DNA of 64,000 nt from a virus. A program made the position numbers and the translations under genes. Below, one piece after another: positions 9,636 to 20,200 of the stretch. Position 1 is the stretch's first letter; each line of letters begins with the position of its first letter. The DNA lies in the IMG/VR virus record IMGVR_UViG_3300008954_000002, positions 97,099 to 161,098 of that record. One strand, written 5' to 3'. Under the pieces are notes generated by a model, which was given only the letters and a program-made list of their open reading frames with translations, was not told where the DNA came from and searched no databases.

Positions 9636-12245
9636 TTAATCCATGTCAAATTGAACATTAAATGTATTGATTCCTTCAGCTTTTGGATTGATTGTAAGAA
9701 AGTTGCTTCCACCAATACCAGCACCTATATTGTGACTCTCGGTCGCAAATCTAAAGCCATAAGGAATTGGTAGCGCTCCATCAGAATCTACACCTTTCAG
9801 ATGAGGGGGCAGATCTAGACGCAACCTAAGACTATTAGATCTTATTAAGCGACCAGAAACTGGGTCTTTACCGTATGCATAAAGACTTACCATATCAGAA
9901 GTTACAACCATGTAACCACCCAAATTATTATCTCTATCTGTTGCGTTTGGAAGTGGAAGAGTTCTGCCTGCAAACACTAGGCGAGTCGAAGAGACTTCAG
10001 TAGGCCTAACAGGAAAGTAAGCTCCTGTAACAGAGACCCCGCTACTGTCTACATATTGAGGGTGAGGACTTCTGCCATAAATAGGATGTTCAACATCAGT
10101 ATTCCATTCGTAAAGGATAACTCTTGCACCATCTAAGAAATCTGTGTTGAACTCTTGAGCTCCACGCTCTATAAGCCAGCATCGAGCATTATTAAAATTG
10201 GTTGAAGACCCAGTTGGAAAATTGATCGAATCAAAGCTATTAACAGTAGAGCTAAAGATTAGCGTTTGAGTATTGCTGCCAACATTAGCAAAAGCGCCTA
10301 CTATTTCTCTTGTATGCGTAATACCATCATCACATACTATATGTGCTGTTCCACCTATATAAGTAGAATCTACATCACGAATATAGCCGTCAATAGTTAT
10401 TGATGAGCGCCCTATCACAGTAATGCTATTGTCATACTGAGGATCGTTTTCGCCAATTGTGACTGGAAACTCAGTACCCTTAGTGCCCAATATCTTGTCA
10501 TGCTTTAACACTTGATAAACAACAATATCTTTAGCAGTAATGCCGGGCGGTATGGTTTCATCCATATCGAAGATAGTGTCACCACTGCTGTGGGTAACGC
10601 TATAGACATCCTTTAATACAGATGCCCAATCATATGGTGCATTGTATAGTGCATATATCTGACCAGCAGAATTGCTAAGTGCAGTATATTGACTAAGCGT
10701 ACTGTTCAGACTTCCTACATTGCTTTCTAAAACAATTGTAAGCTCTATATCCTCTACAGAGTTTCCCATAGAGTCGTAAGCAGTAGCTATTAGTCGTGCT
10801 GTATCTGTCCCATAACGAATAGGCCCATATAGCTCGCCACCTATGCTACCAACTTCAGGGCCAACAGCTAGAGTAATCTCTGAGAGGTGTGCCTCAACAG
10901 GTGAGATTTGTATTACGTTATTAGTTTCAACGTTGCTTATAGCCTTGATGTCAAGAAAGCCAGTCTTGTTTGCCGTTCTAGAACAATCGCTTAGAACCTC
11001 ATACTCTACTCGTGGAGTAGCAGTATAAGATGCATATATAGTCTGGCTAGACTTAGTGCCTTGACCATGCTGTATGTCGCTTACAATAGTGCCTGCATTA
11101 TGAATGGCTGCTACTGTGTTGTTGTAGCCGCGCACACAATCATAAAAACGATTACGGCTCTTTCCATAGTAAAGTATATACTCGTTCTCTATAACAAGAA
11201 TGCCCTGATTAGGGTAGGAGGCAAATACATCATCATCTATATAGCACTCTACTTCAGTAGTCTCGGGATCAAGACCAAGCTTTAGGTATAGGTCTGGCGC
11301 TTGATATCCACCTAAGCGAACAATACCTAAATCATAATCAACAGAGTAGGCTTGCTCACTAGGTTCACTAAAGTTGAGAGTAGCTACTTCTTTAAGCTTT
11401 GTTACTACGCCTGAAGAATTTATAGCATACATCTCTACAGAGTCGTTAACCACTGGAAAGAAATTTAAGTATACGTCTCTTCCTTCAGGGTTTCCCTGAT
11501 CTTTGTTTTCTAAAAACTTATCAGCAGTCTCTGCGTTAATCTCACCAGCAAATCCATTATCAATAGTTAGATCTTGATTTGTGTATATGTAATCAATACC
11601 ATCTTTCTTTACAAGAGTGTACTCATACTTTCTGTCAGAAAGGCTACTCCACAGAACGTTGCCATCATCGTCAGTAGTACTTAGCCTACTATTACCATTG
11701 GTATCTAGGCTACCGGTAAATTCATCTACATAATTGAGCTTATGATAAGCTCTGCGTATCATATTTGCATCTCTATGAAAAAGAGCTACCTCAATAGAAG
11801 ACAGCATGCAATCAGAACGCAACTCATGAACCATGACGCCATTGCTATTTAGTAAAGGGTCTATTCTCTGACTTATAGAATGATCAGAAAATAATCTGCG
11901 CTCATTCCAGTAAGTTGAGTAATGTCCGCACTCTACCAATGGTGTCCAAGTGAGTGAATCAGAAACAGGATGTTCCACTATGCTAAGAAACTGGAGACCA
12001 TCTATAGCTCCTGACTGCCAGTGATTTAGTTGGGTACCATCTTTGAGCCCTGCCGCATGCCCACCTATATACGTATTGTATCGGGTAGAAGATAAATCCT
12101 TATCCTCTATCCGACGCTTATCCCATTGCCAACCTTTTATCTCTTCCTCAACAGAATAGACCCCTGTTAAGGGTACATAGTCCTTAGAAGTGCTAACTAC
12201 ACTCTGCACGGACAATAATATATCTTCATACTTAGGGGTGGGCAT
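9636..12245 (-). CDS. Large baseplate/tail protein with invasin-type Ig-like domain (869 aa)
   Basis: Starts at ATG 12245, 24 bases after the previous stop, and ends 5 bases before the fibre gene. The first half is mixed alpha/beta and includes EYILYYGKSRNRFYDCVRGY, a pattern seen in phage tail proteins. Residues about 470-550 (TARLIATAYDSMGN, then ELTIVLESNVGSLN) resemble an invasin/intimin (Big_1) Ig-like domain. It lies between wedge genes and the fibre, so it may connect the fibre to the baseplate or act as a side adhesin. The connector role is inference. Confidence 0.7.
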   Translation of the reverse strand: MPTPKYEDILLSVQSVVSTSKDYVPLTGVYSVEEEIKGWQWDKRRIEDKDLSSTRYNTYIGGHAAGLKDGTQLNHWQSGAIDGLQFLSIVEHPVSDSLTWTPLVECGHYSTYWNERRLFSDHSISQRIDPLLNSNGVMVHELRSDCMLSSIEVALFHRDANMIRRAYHKLNYVDEFTGSLDTNGNSRLSTTDDDGNVLWSSLSDRKYEYTLVKKDGIDYIYTNQDLTIDNGFAGEINAETADKFLENKDQGNPEGRDVYLNFFPVVNDSVEMYAINSSGVVTKLKEVATLNFSEPSEQAYSVDYDLGIVRLGGYQAPDLYLKLGLDPETTEVECYIDDDVFASYPNQGILVIENEYILYYGKSRNRFYDCVRGYNNTVAAIHNAGTIVSDIQHGQGTKSSQTIYASYTATPRVEYEVLSDCSRTANKTGFLDIKAISNVETNNVIQISPVEAHLSEITLAVGPEVGSIGGELYGPIRYGTDTARLIATAYDSMGNSVEDIELTIVLESNVGSLNSTLSQYTALSNSAGQIYALYNAPYDWASVLKDVYSVTHSSGDTIFDMDETIPPGITAKDIVVYQVLKHDKILGTKGTEFPVTIGENDPQYDNSITVIGRSSITIDGYIRDVDSTYIGGTAHIVCDDGITHTREIVGAFANVGSNTQTLIFSSTVNSFDSINFPTGSSTNFNNARCWLIERGAQEFNTDFLDGARVILYEWNTDVEHPIYGRSPHPQYVDSSGVSVTGAYFPVRPTEVSSTRLVFAGRTLPLPNATDRDNNLGGYMVVTSDMVSLYAYGKDPVSGRLIRSNSLRLRLDLPPHLKGVDSDGALPIPYGFRFATESHNIGAGIGGSNFLTINPKAEGINTFNVQFDMD

Positions 12246-12269
12246 ACAAACAGCCTTCAGTGCAGAACA

Positions 12270-13151
12270 TTATTTCCCCCACTGAAGTGGGTGGACAGAG
12301 AGAATTTCATTAACTATCTTAGCACCATAGGGCTTCAGTAACAATCTCTCCTCTTCACCTTTTGTATCCTCCAATAAGTTATCTTTTAGCAGATGGTCTA
12401 TATCCCCGTCATTGAGAGGCACTGCCTTAATAGGCTGCCACCACACTGTATAGGGGAAATCTCTATACGAGAATGTGCAATCACCTGCAGCTAGGTCTCG
12501 GCTCCACAAAACGCCATTAGTCTTATCAATGAAATAATCGCCTGGCTCACTTAAGCTCTCTTGAGTTGAGACCACATTGTCAAATATTTGAGGCAGTGTA
12601 AACAGGATATCTCTGATATACCTCTGCTCTAAATTTACCATGCCACTGGGACCAAGAGAGCGCCTATAGACCTGTCCATCTGTATTGCCATAAGCTAGAT
12701 TCCAAGATCTTAGATACTCATAGCCACTAGCCAATACGCTTGTAGATAGAAATGTAAGACTATTTAAAGCATTATAAACTTGATAAAGAAAGTAGCCGGC
12801 ACCCCTCTCCCATATGTTTAGCTCTAAATCCAGAACATTGTTATTGTAATCAGACCACACATAGATATGTGTAGAGTTGATCTCCACTCTAGGGTCTGCT
12901 GCTATGGGCTCTCCACTTGAATCAAGTACTAGATCTATTGAGAACATTCTCTGCTCAAACTGTCCAACAGTTCTATTAAGTGTTTTGATATAGTCTTGTT
13001 CCGACGCACCGGGTGGCTTTCTTGCTTGCAGTAAAAGCCTGTTTCTATAGCTAGGCAGAGACTCTTCTGGGAGTCTTGGCATCGACAGGTGAAGCCCAAG
13101 CTCATCAAACGGTACTGCAGATGGATAACTATCCGGCGTATATTTAGCCAT
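12270..13151 (-). CDS. Baseplate-associated protein (293 aa)
   Basis: Starts at ATG 13151, overlapping the 3' end of the 525-aa gene by 8 bases. The N-terminal segment (LPEESLPSYRNRLLLQARKP) resembles the helical leader of phage baseplate wedge or tail-protein-I-like proteins. Its beta-rich C-terminal half has no recognised domain. Gene order (gp25-like, J-like, 525 aa, this gene, then adhesins) matches the position where myophages encode wedge-to-fibre connector proteins. No enzymatic residue set is seen. The call rests mainly on context. Confidence 0.65.
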   Translation of the reverse strand: MAKYTPDSYPSAVPFDELGLHLSMPRLPEESLPSYRNRLLLQARKPPGASEQDYIKTLNRTVGQFEQRMFSIDLVLDSSGEPIAADPRVEINSTHIYVWSDYNNNVLDLELNIWERGAGYFLYQVYNALNSLTFLSTSVLASGYEYLRSWNLAYGNTDGQVYRRSLGPSGMVNLEQRYIRDILFTLPQIFDNVVSTQESLSEPGDYFIDKTNGVLWSRDLAAGDCTFSYRDFPYTVWWQPIKAVPLNDGDIDHLLKDNLLEDTKGEEERLLLKPYGAKIVNEILSVHPLQWGK

Positions 13152-14721
13152 ACTGAATTTCTACCTCATCATAAGTTTCTCTTACTATAATCTCATTCAT
13201 ATCTACATCAGCAAAATAAATATCAGCCACAAGATCATACGACGCATATTGGCTACCCTTTACTACACAAAGCTCTCCATCATCAGAGAAGAAGATGCCG
13301 TCTGGGCTGCTAATCCCAGTAATTAAATCTTTAATAGCTGTAAGGTGGTCACAAAGAATACCAATATGGCTAACTGCACCACTTACTTTGAAAAGATCAT
13401 GCTCACAATAAAAGTCCCATTGCCCTAGCTCGTCAAACGTAGAAGAAAAAGTAATATCATTCCATGAAGTCTCTGGCAGGCTGTCTAGCGCATTACCCTT
13501 CCACTTGTAGACTCCGCTTGCCCAACTACCATCTGCCTGCAGATATGTAACAACACCTGAAGGCGAGCTACGCCTTATCTTGACCTCCTCTACCGGAGCC
13601 CTAAGAGCACGAAACCAAGTCCTTAAAGTTATGGCTTCTCCCAAGTAGGTTCTAGACTTAAGAGACACAATATCCATATAGGTTTCTTCAGTCTCCTCTG
13701 AGGCTGAGGGAGAAAACTCACCAGGTGAATGCTCATATACGTGGATAACACCACTATCGTCTACGACATATAGACGACCATCAGATGGAGAGACTGCTAA
13801 ATCAACAGCACTGTAGGCTGCAGCGTTAGCATCATACAAGCGTTGTGTTGTTATTGTTTGAAAGTTGAGATCATCATCAATACTTACAGCTCCGCCTCGA
13901 CGGTAGCTGCGACCAGAAGTAAATCTCTGAGTAAAGGATTCCATTGCACTGTCACTATTAATGTTAACTAACTGTAGAAATAGCGGGCTTTCTATATCAG
14001 GCAACACTCCCGCTTTAAACTTATCTTTAATAAAACTAAAACCATGGCCATATGAATATATGTTTACATCCCCATTGAATCCGTCCCAATAAACTTCTGT
14101 AAGCTCACTAAAAACATTCTGTGTCCGATATGCTCCATCGTCACTGACTGAAATCACTTCAGTAATTTCTACTTGATTGGGATCAAAGCCTTGGAGAACA
14201 ATCCTAGAGTGTCCTCCAAAAAATGGCCTGTCATACCTATTGTAGTAGGTATTTGAGTTAACAACTTCTATCACAAGACGATCATAATTATCTATTGCTT
14301 TTATAGTATTTGATGTACTATCGAATACCAACCAGTTAGCTATTGAGACATCTGCAATCTTTGACAACCTAGTTGGCACAGGGTAAAGAAAGTCGCTAGT
14401 AGTATCTACTCTCTCTAAAGTGTAAACAGTTGTGCCTGTTGTGCCAGTAACTGTTGGATAGTTAGATATAACAAGGCGGTCGCCTTTCACTTCTAGGGGA
14501 AATTCATCTGCCTCTGTAAGTTCAATCCTGTTGAAATATCCACGCCCATGATCGTCCGTTAACAGAGACAAGAGATTACTCAGCTTGACCCTGTTGACTT
14601 GATCAACTTCAAACAACTCGGCCCAAGATGAAAGTACTCTTTGGCCTGCCGAAGATGGATCTGCCCTAATCTTAGACCATGTCGGATATCTATTTGCAAA
14701 TCGTTGTGTTAGATAAGGCAC
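13144..14721 (-). CDS. Baseplate wedge/fibre connector protein (525 aa)
   Basis: Begins with GTG at 14721, sharing one base with the upstream stop; the Shine-Dalgarno site is weak, so translation is probably coupled. The N-terminus (TQRFANRYPTWSKIRADP, then SSWAELFEVDQVNRVKLSN) is helical and looks like an attachment region shared by large-phage baseplate proteins. The remainder is beta-rich, with a propeller-like strand near residue 310 (AVSPSDGRLYVVDDSG). The likely role is a wedge component linking the J-like protein to fibres. The family was not recognised with certainty. Confidence 0.65.
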   Translation of the reverse strand: MPYLTQRFANRYPTWSKIRADPSSAGQRVLSSWAELFEVDQVNRVKLSNLLSLLTDDHGRGYFNRIELTEADEFPLEVKGDRLVISNYPTVTGTTGTTVYTLERVDTTSDFLYPVPTRLSKIADVSIANWLVFDSTSNTIKAIDNYDRLVIEVVNSNTYYNRYDRPFFGGHSRIVLQGFDPNQVEITEVISVSDDGAYRTQNVFSELTEVYWDGFNGDVNIYSYGHGFSFIKDKFKAGVLPDIESPLFLQLVNINSDSAMESFTQRFTSGRSYRRGGAVSIDDDLNFQTITTQRLYDANAAAYSAVDLAVSPSDGRLYVVDDSGVIHVYEHSPGEFSPSASEETEETYMDIVSLKSRTYLGEAITLRTWFRALRAPVEEVKIRRSSPSGVVTYLQADGSWASGVYKWKGNALDSLPETSWNDITFSSTFDELGQWDFYCEHDLFKVSGAVSHIGILCDHLTAIKDLITGISSPDGIFFSDDGELCVVKGSQYASYDLVADIYFADVDMNEIIVRETYDEVEIQYG

Positions 14722-15950
14722 TAGACACGTTCCACAAAACTAATCTCAAGGGACCCTAATGAAGCATACTCATCATCTTCAAGGGTATATGTAGTTCCAA
14801 GAAGGAGACTCCGCTCTGAGGTAGTCCCCGAGATAACTTTCCTGACATATATAGCTTTGAAAATATTTGCTCCTGACCTCCTATCTAGAAGGCCAACAAC
14901 ACTGGGAGCGTTTGCCAATATCATTTCTTTTAAAGCAGCAAAATCAACAAGATTGGTAACTGGACTTTGACGAGAAAGGAACTGACTTATTACTCGTCGG
15001 ACATCTCTTTTAAGAGCAGTTCTGCTGGCAGCTGTAACAAGCCCCTTTGCCTGCACTTCTACCTCTATGTCAAAAGATACATCTATCCCTGGAATCGCTA
15101 TCAGCTCCATACCTGGAACCTGTATAACATTGAGTCGCTCTTGAGTTCTCTTTGCAAGGTCTGTATTACTAATCCCCCCTGCACCGAACACTATCACTGC
15201 GCATGTGCCAATGCCATAGTATCCAGGGATAGGCTTTGCTCTTAAGACTCCAGGCACAGTCATTGACCTTAAGCTAATATTGGCCACATTAGTAGTAGCA
15301 AGAGTTCCGAACATATTAGATATGCGAAACCTAAGACTATCATCTGTTTCTAGATTTCTACCGTTAACAATAGGATACCGATTAGTAACCCTTAAGGTCC
15401 CATTGGAAACATCAGCATAAGATGTGAAGCTATGTGTAGTGAGCGCATGTGAAGCTATGTTATGTGTAGCACCCATAGTGGCAGCTCTTGCAGAGCAATA
15501 TACAAAGTTGGCACCTGCAGCACCTGTGTATTCTGCAGTGGTAATATATTTGATAACAGTATCATCTTGAGAGTTAGATACAGTTATCTCAGTTCCTTCT
15601 GGGATAACGATTGATGCACCATTGTTAATCGTGCCAAAAGTTGTATCTGTAAAGAACATTAAACTGCGCTCAGTCCAATCTACCTGTGCATAAGTGGGCG
15701 GTAATCTTGATACACCATACGTAGTTCCAAGACGTTCCAGCGCTTTCCCAATGGCTGACCCTACTTGTAGATCCGCCACGGTTCTTCTAAGAGAGTTCTG
15801 TGTTATATATATTTCAGATACAAGAGAATCAGTAAGCGATCTAACTGTTGAGTCATAACTCCAGTTGGTAATACCAGCTCGTCGCTCTAAGTTGGTTCTG
15901 AACCCCTTAGTAAGTGTTGTTAAGTTTTTAACGTTCGGTACTTTAGCCAT
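14721..15950 (-). CDS. Baseplate J-like/gp6-like wedge protein (409 aa)
   Basis: Starts at ATG 15950, overlapping the previous stop by one base. Members of this family form the inner baseplate ring that transmits the contraction signal. Supporting features are the helical N-terminus with a long helix-turn region (LTDSLVSEIYITQNSLRRTV), the pattern NGRNLETDDSLRFRI in the middle, the alpha/beta core around PGVLRAKPIPGYYGIGT, and the late segment beginning GMELIAIPGIDVSFDIEVE. Length is typical for the Baseplate_J family. It follows the gp25-like gene, the classic pairing in contractile systems. Confidence 0.85.
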   Translation of the reverse strand: MAKVPNVKNLTTLTKGFRTNLERRAGITNWSYDSTVRSLTDSLVSEIYITQNSLRRTVADLQVGSAIGKALERLGTTYGVSRLPPTYAQVDWTERSLMFFTDTTFGTINNGASIVIPEGTEITVSNSQDDTVIKYITTAEYTGAAGANFVYCSARAATMGATHNIASHALTTHSFTSYADVSNGTLRVTNRYPIVNGRNLETDDSLRFRISNMFGTLATTNVANISLRSMTVPGVLRAKPIPGYYGIGTCAVIVFGAGGISNTDLAKRTQERLNVIQVPGMELIAIPGIDVSFDIEVEVQAKGLVTAASRTALKRDVRRVISQFLSRQSPVTNLVDFAALKEMILANAPSVVGLLDRRSGANIFKAIYVRKVISGTTSERSLLLGTTYTLEDDEYASLGSLEISFVERV

Positions 15951-16378
15951 TAAACCACCCTAGGGACAAGCTTATTATCTCTTAAATCATAGCTGAATTG
16001 TATGACAAGTGGAGCTTCCCTCGAAAAGGGAACATTAATTGTAAGCAATATTAGCAGTTCAGTATTAGATAATGGAAGTATAGTCACTTTTAAGTGTCGT
16101 GCATCTATTACTCCTTCCCGAGTAAGCGCAGTTTTTAGCTGGGCTTCAACTATAGATGCAGTCTCTCTTGTGTTAGGCATACCTGCAAAAGTTGATAGTG
16201 ATGCGCCCAACTGCTTATGTAGTGGCCAATCTCCTTCAGTAGACTGTAGTATTTTAAGAACAGTCTGTCGTAGCAGTCTCCTGTCATCATTAGATACTGC
16301 TTTCAGATCTCCCTTGTCTGCGTCTATTCGAATATCGCCGTTGTTGCTAAACCAAAGATCAGTCTTATGTGTGGGCAT
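15950..16378 (-). CDS. gp25/W-like baseplate wedge protein (142 aa)
   Basis: Starts at ATG 16378. Proteins of the GPW/gp25 family sit in the inner baseplate and trigger sheath contraction. The protein opens with strand-rich DLWFSNNGDIRIDADKGDL, then the helical signature NDDRRLLRQTVLKILQSTEG and WPLHKQLGASL, and ends with paired strands LKVTILPLSNTELLILLTI. Size and order of elements fit the family. It is immediately followed by the J-like gene with a one-base overlap. Confidence 0.85.
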   Translation of the reverse strand: MPTHKTDLWFSNNGDIRIDADKGDLKAVSNDDRRLLRQTVLKILQSTEGDWPLHKQLGASLSTFAGMPNTRETASIVEAQLKTALTREGVIDARHLKVTILPLSNTELLILLTINVPFSREAPLVIQFSYDLRDNKLVPRVV

Positions 16379-16382
16379 GTTG

Positions 16383-16718
16383 CTATCCTACCAAGGCAGT
16401 AAGGGCCATGGCAGCTTTAGCCAAGGTTGGCAAGTTTTCAAACATAGCTACATTGGGAAGCTGTCTTGGAGGAGCATAAAAAGAAGCTAACATGCTCATG
16501 GGCCAAGGCGTATCTCTTACAAAGGAGACATATGCTGGACTCAATGTCCCAAGGGTAACATTGGAAGGTGTACCCCCGTAGAGAGAGATACCCTTACCAG
16601 TCACTTGCAGAAATGCACTATTAGAGGCAGCGACAACTACCTCTTTTTCTCGCAAAGCAAGAAAAGTACTTGAATCATCCCAAGGATCTAGCTGCCATAT
16701 CTTTTGTTTAGTACCCAT
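16383..16718 (-). CDS. Small baseplate-region protein (111 aa)
   Basis: The preferred start is the ATG at 16718, preceded by AAGGAAG at good spacing and just after the upstream stop. An in-frame ATG at 16742 overlaps the upstream gene by 22 bases and has no Shine-Dalgarno site. The protein is beta-rich at the N-terminus (EVVVAASNSAFLQVTGKGIS) with a hydrophobic C-terminal helix (TLAKAAMALTALVG). Its place between the OB-fold-like candidate and the gp25-like gene suggests a small baseplate hub or wedge subunit. No family recognised. Confidence 0.65.
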   Translation of the reverse strand: MGTKQKIWQLDPWDDSSTFLALREKEVVVAASNSAFLQVTGKGISLYGGTPSNVTLGTLSPAYVSFVRDTPWPMSMLASFYAPPRQLPNVAMFENLPTLAKAAMALTALVG

Positions 16719-16720
16719 GC

Positions 16721-17224
16721 TTATTCTTCCTTTTTGTTCCATGATTCATTGGCAATAGCTGCCGCATTTGTAGGCATGTTGCCTACTAGTCCATCCATAC
16801 TATACATTGCAGTAACTAAATCTGAACTCTTTACAGCTGCTCCTCCGGGAGTAGAAAACGAATCACGTATTCTTGCTACTGCAGAATGTTCTAGATTTGA
16901 CATATGATCTCCATGAGCAACAACAGTGCAAAACTTACCTATCAGGTTAGCTGGATTGCCATGAGTCATATTAAGTTCAGCTACAGAAGACTCAGAACGT
17001 ACTACTGCCTCTTGGCCGCTAGGCAGTCTGACTCTTAGCCATACGCCAGTCACTTGCCTACCGTCTTCCGGCTCTTCTGTGTCTTCGTCAGCAGGACCAC
17101 GAACTGCAAGTATCTCACATGGCTCTATATGTTTAAGACCGGGCCTATGAGTACTGATAGGCTCTGTTTGCTTGAGTATGGTTTCTTGCAGCCTTGTAGC
17201 AAACCTACCTTTACGCTCTCTCAT
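16721..17224 (-). CDS. Possible OB-fold spike/hub accessory protein (167 aa)
   Basis: Starts at ATG 17224 with a strong AAGGAG site. The central section (CEILAVRGPADED, then VTGVWLRVRLPSGQEAVVR and GKFCTVVAHGD) alternates as beta strands and could be an OB-fold like those at the base of the tail spike; the C-terminal part is more helical. It directly follows the giant hub gene, where gp5- or gpV-like genes often lie. The call is tentative: no repeat-containing needle tip or PAAR motif is visible here. Confidence 0.5.
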   Translation of the reverse strand: MRERKGRFATRLQETILKQTEPISTHRPGLKHIEPCEILAVRGPADEDTEEPEDGRQVTGVWLRVRLPSGQEAVVRSESSVAELNMTHGNPANLIGKFCTVVAHGDHMSNLEHSAVARIRDSFSTPGGAAVKSSDLVTAMYSMDGLVGNMPTNAAAIANESWNKKEE

Positions 17225-17234
17225 TCTCTTCTCC

Positions 17235-20200
17235 TTACTCTGGTATTCCCGTCATTCGATTGGCTCTTAGTCCAGTCCAAGGCGTCCGCCATATTGCATC
17301 TTTCCAAGCGGTCCATTCTCTTGTCACGTCATCGATACCCCACATAGTATCATCTATTATATTGGTTACATCTCCAAAGATATTGCGCCAAATAGCCATT
17401 GGGTCACCTTGTTGTAGGCCAGACACAATTGGTCTACCACCCTTTGTCAAAGGAACAACAGCTACTGTCTCTTCTTGAAGACACTTAGCGAAAAGAATAG
17501 GACCTGCAACAAGCCAGCTAGCGCCTAGGTTATTAAAGACATTATCCAGCTTGTTCCATGCCCAAGTGCCTCCCTTTGCAGTTCCCCCAATCCCTATTGC
17601 TTTAGCAATGCGTGAGCTCCAGATACCGTTAGCAGCTGAGATACCTACCTTTCCAAGCGCTGCACTTGCAAGCCCTCTAGTCCCAAAAGCTAAACCCGTA
17701 GTTACTCCACCGACAAGCAATGCTGCTGTAAGACTTGCCATGTTGTGGCCTGGCAGTCTACCTTCTGTAAAACCACCTGTTATATCTGGATCGTCTGGAA
17801 GCATTTCGCTCATAAACTCTTCGAAATCAAATCCCTCTTGAAAGATGCCTCCATACTTCTTAGCTAAGCGCGCCTTGTAGTCGGGATCGGTAACTGCCGA
17901 CTCCCACCAGTGACTACTCCCACCCCCATCTCTAGGAATACCATCAGGGCCTACAGTGCCTGTGCCTTGCTCTTTGTCTCTAACGGCCATACAGTATAGC
18001 TTTAGTCCTTCTAGAACAGGCCAAGTAGAAATTTCATTAGCAAAGACTACTGCGTTAGGCTTTATCTCAGTTAAGAAACCTGTTTCATATGAAAACATAT
18101 GTACTACTTGCTCTACCTCAATAGGGCCAAACATATCATTATAGTCATCTAGTAGATAGCAGATATCCCAAGGCTTGATCCTAGGGTTGCCTAGCACTAG
18201 CAACTCACCACGGTACATCTTTTTAAGACCATACATGAGCGAGCTCATACCATATCGCATTGCGGCTTTCTTCCCAATGACATTCGAGAAAGATACTGGC
18301 AGTACGTTTAGGTCTGGCTCTTTAATAAAAGAGCTTGCCTTCATAGGAAGTGTTTTGCTAACTAACCGATCTCTATCATGATACAAAACAGAGACTGCGT
18401 TAACAACATTGTGCTCTGAACCCATGATGTTGTTGGATACAATATCTGTTTCAGATCTAAGCATATGGTAACGCCTAAAGGGTACAAATCTATTTTCAAG
18501 ACCTTTAAGATACTCTTCCATTACCTCATTAGTAAAGCGTAAGTTTAGATGGTCAAGAGAAGCACTTGCAGCGTATGACTCTGGCTTCTTTACATAAGAT
18601 TGGAAATTCCCATCTACATCTGATATATCTTCAATATTATTAGGGTTGAAAGGATTAAAAGATTCGCCTAACTCGACATAAGATTCTGGCAAACTGCTAC
18701 TAGAATCAATTCTTTCTTTAATCTCAAAGGAAAAAGCATCTTCTATTTTCTTCAAAGCAACTGCACCATAAAGCTTTTCGTAGATATCTCTATTAATGTT
18801 GCCATCTTCTAAATGCTCTCTAAGAGTGTTCATCCTATCTACAAAGTTATTAGTTGCGGGCTTAGACCAATACCTTTGACCTGGAACACCAAAGAACATT
18901 GTATACCTAAGAGATGTACCATAAGGTCTTGGTCCATATATCCAGCCAGGATGCCTTAGAGACATCTCATGGAATAAATCCCATATAGTAGAGTTCTGTA
19001 CTTGGTAAAGGCATTCACTTGGCAGCAATTGTTTGTTAGTTTGCCATTTGTCAGGTTGAGTCCATGCATCGTACCATTCACCTACCTTATCGGCTGTACC
19101 TGGGACACCCATAAGAGCTCCTGCAAAGCCTCCAGCGACCACAGCACCAAGGCGTTTTATAGTACTCCACTCCCAAAACTCAAACTCTAGGGTCATGTAA
19201 TCCTTAGGATTGGGAGGGTAAAGGTTATCGTCTTGAGGGCTTAAGAAGAGCGATGCTTTCTTTCTAGTGTAATTGCGTTTGACTTCGCCAATCGTAATAT
19301 CATAACCCCAACCTAGTACATCAGCTGCAGCCTGCAACCCAATACTTGCTGCAGTCGCAGCTAGAAAAGCTCGACTATTAATAGCAAGTACTCTTCCAAA
19401 GATATTAAAGCCACTGCCAGCGATCTGCTGTGCCCCTTGGAAAAAGGTAAGCCCACCAAGATTTGCACCTGAATATCCGAGCACTAGACCTCTGACTCGT
19501 GATGTCTCACTTTTGGCAAGGGTAGTAAATGCTGTTTCTATTTCTGCAAACACTGCTGTCTTTTCAGCCTTCGTGGTAGTTCCAGCAAGTTTTGTAAGCA
19601 ATGGTCTCAGCCCTGCCTTCCTAATGCTCTCAGAAGAAACACCCCCACTATGGAGAAACTTATTCACTACGCTGCCCCTGCTACCGCCCTTGGCCATGCC
19701 TATAGCCGCACCTATTCTTTGGTTGATACCTTTAGCTGTGACAGCTAGATTCTTGCCAGCAAATCCTCCCCATGTTGAGCCTCCTCCTATCTTTGCAGCT
19801 GCTCCACCCATTAGTCTGCTTACTATCCCTTTAGATGCGCCTGCAGCCGCGCCTGCTCTGCCCATAGGAGTTATAGAAAGCGCTGCAATACCAATTGCTA
19901 TGCCTGTAGATATAACTGGATGAGTCTTCATAAACTTCATCATTTTTCCTGTGAAGCTAAACCAACCCCAGAAATCTTTTTCTGAATAGTCTACAAAATC
20001 CAGCCTAGCGTCTTTAGACTCTCCGTACTGAAAGAGTTGTCCTATTTTCCATCTACCAAAATGAAGGACTTCTGGCTGCAACATCATAGAGCTTAAAAGC
20101 TTATGAGTGGTTTCGAATACTAGTGCTTCATCATTCTCGCCATAGCGACCATCATTTCTGCCTTTGATATCAGCTGTTAGCTCGACTCCAAAAGATTGTA

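Noticed and set aside
16719-16742. Upstream in-frame ATG for the 111-aa baseplate protein
   Set aside because: It lies inside the preceding gene without a ribosome site, while the ATG at 16718 has one.
19513-19923. Plus-strand open frame of 136 codons in the hub gene
   Set aside because: It is rich in Ala/Pro because it mirrors the Gly/Ala-rich membrane segments of the hub; not a gene.
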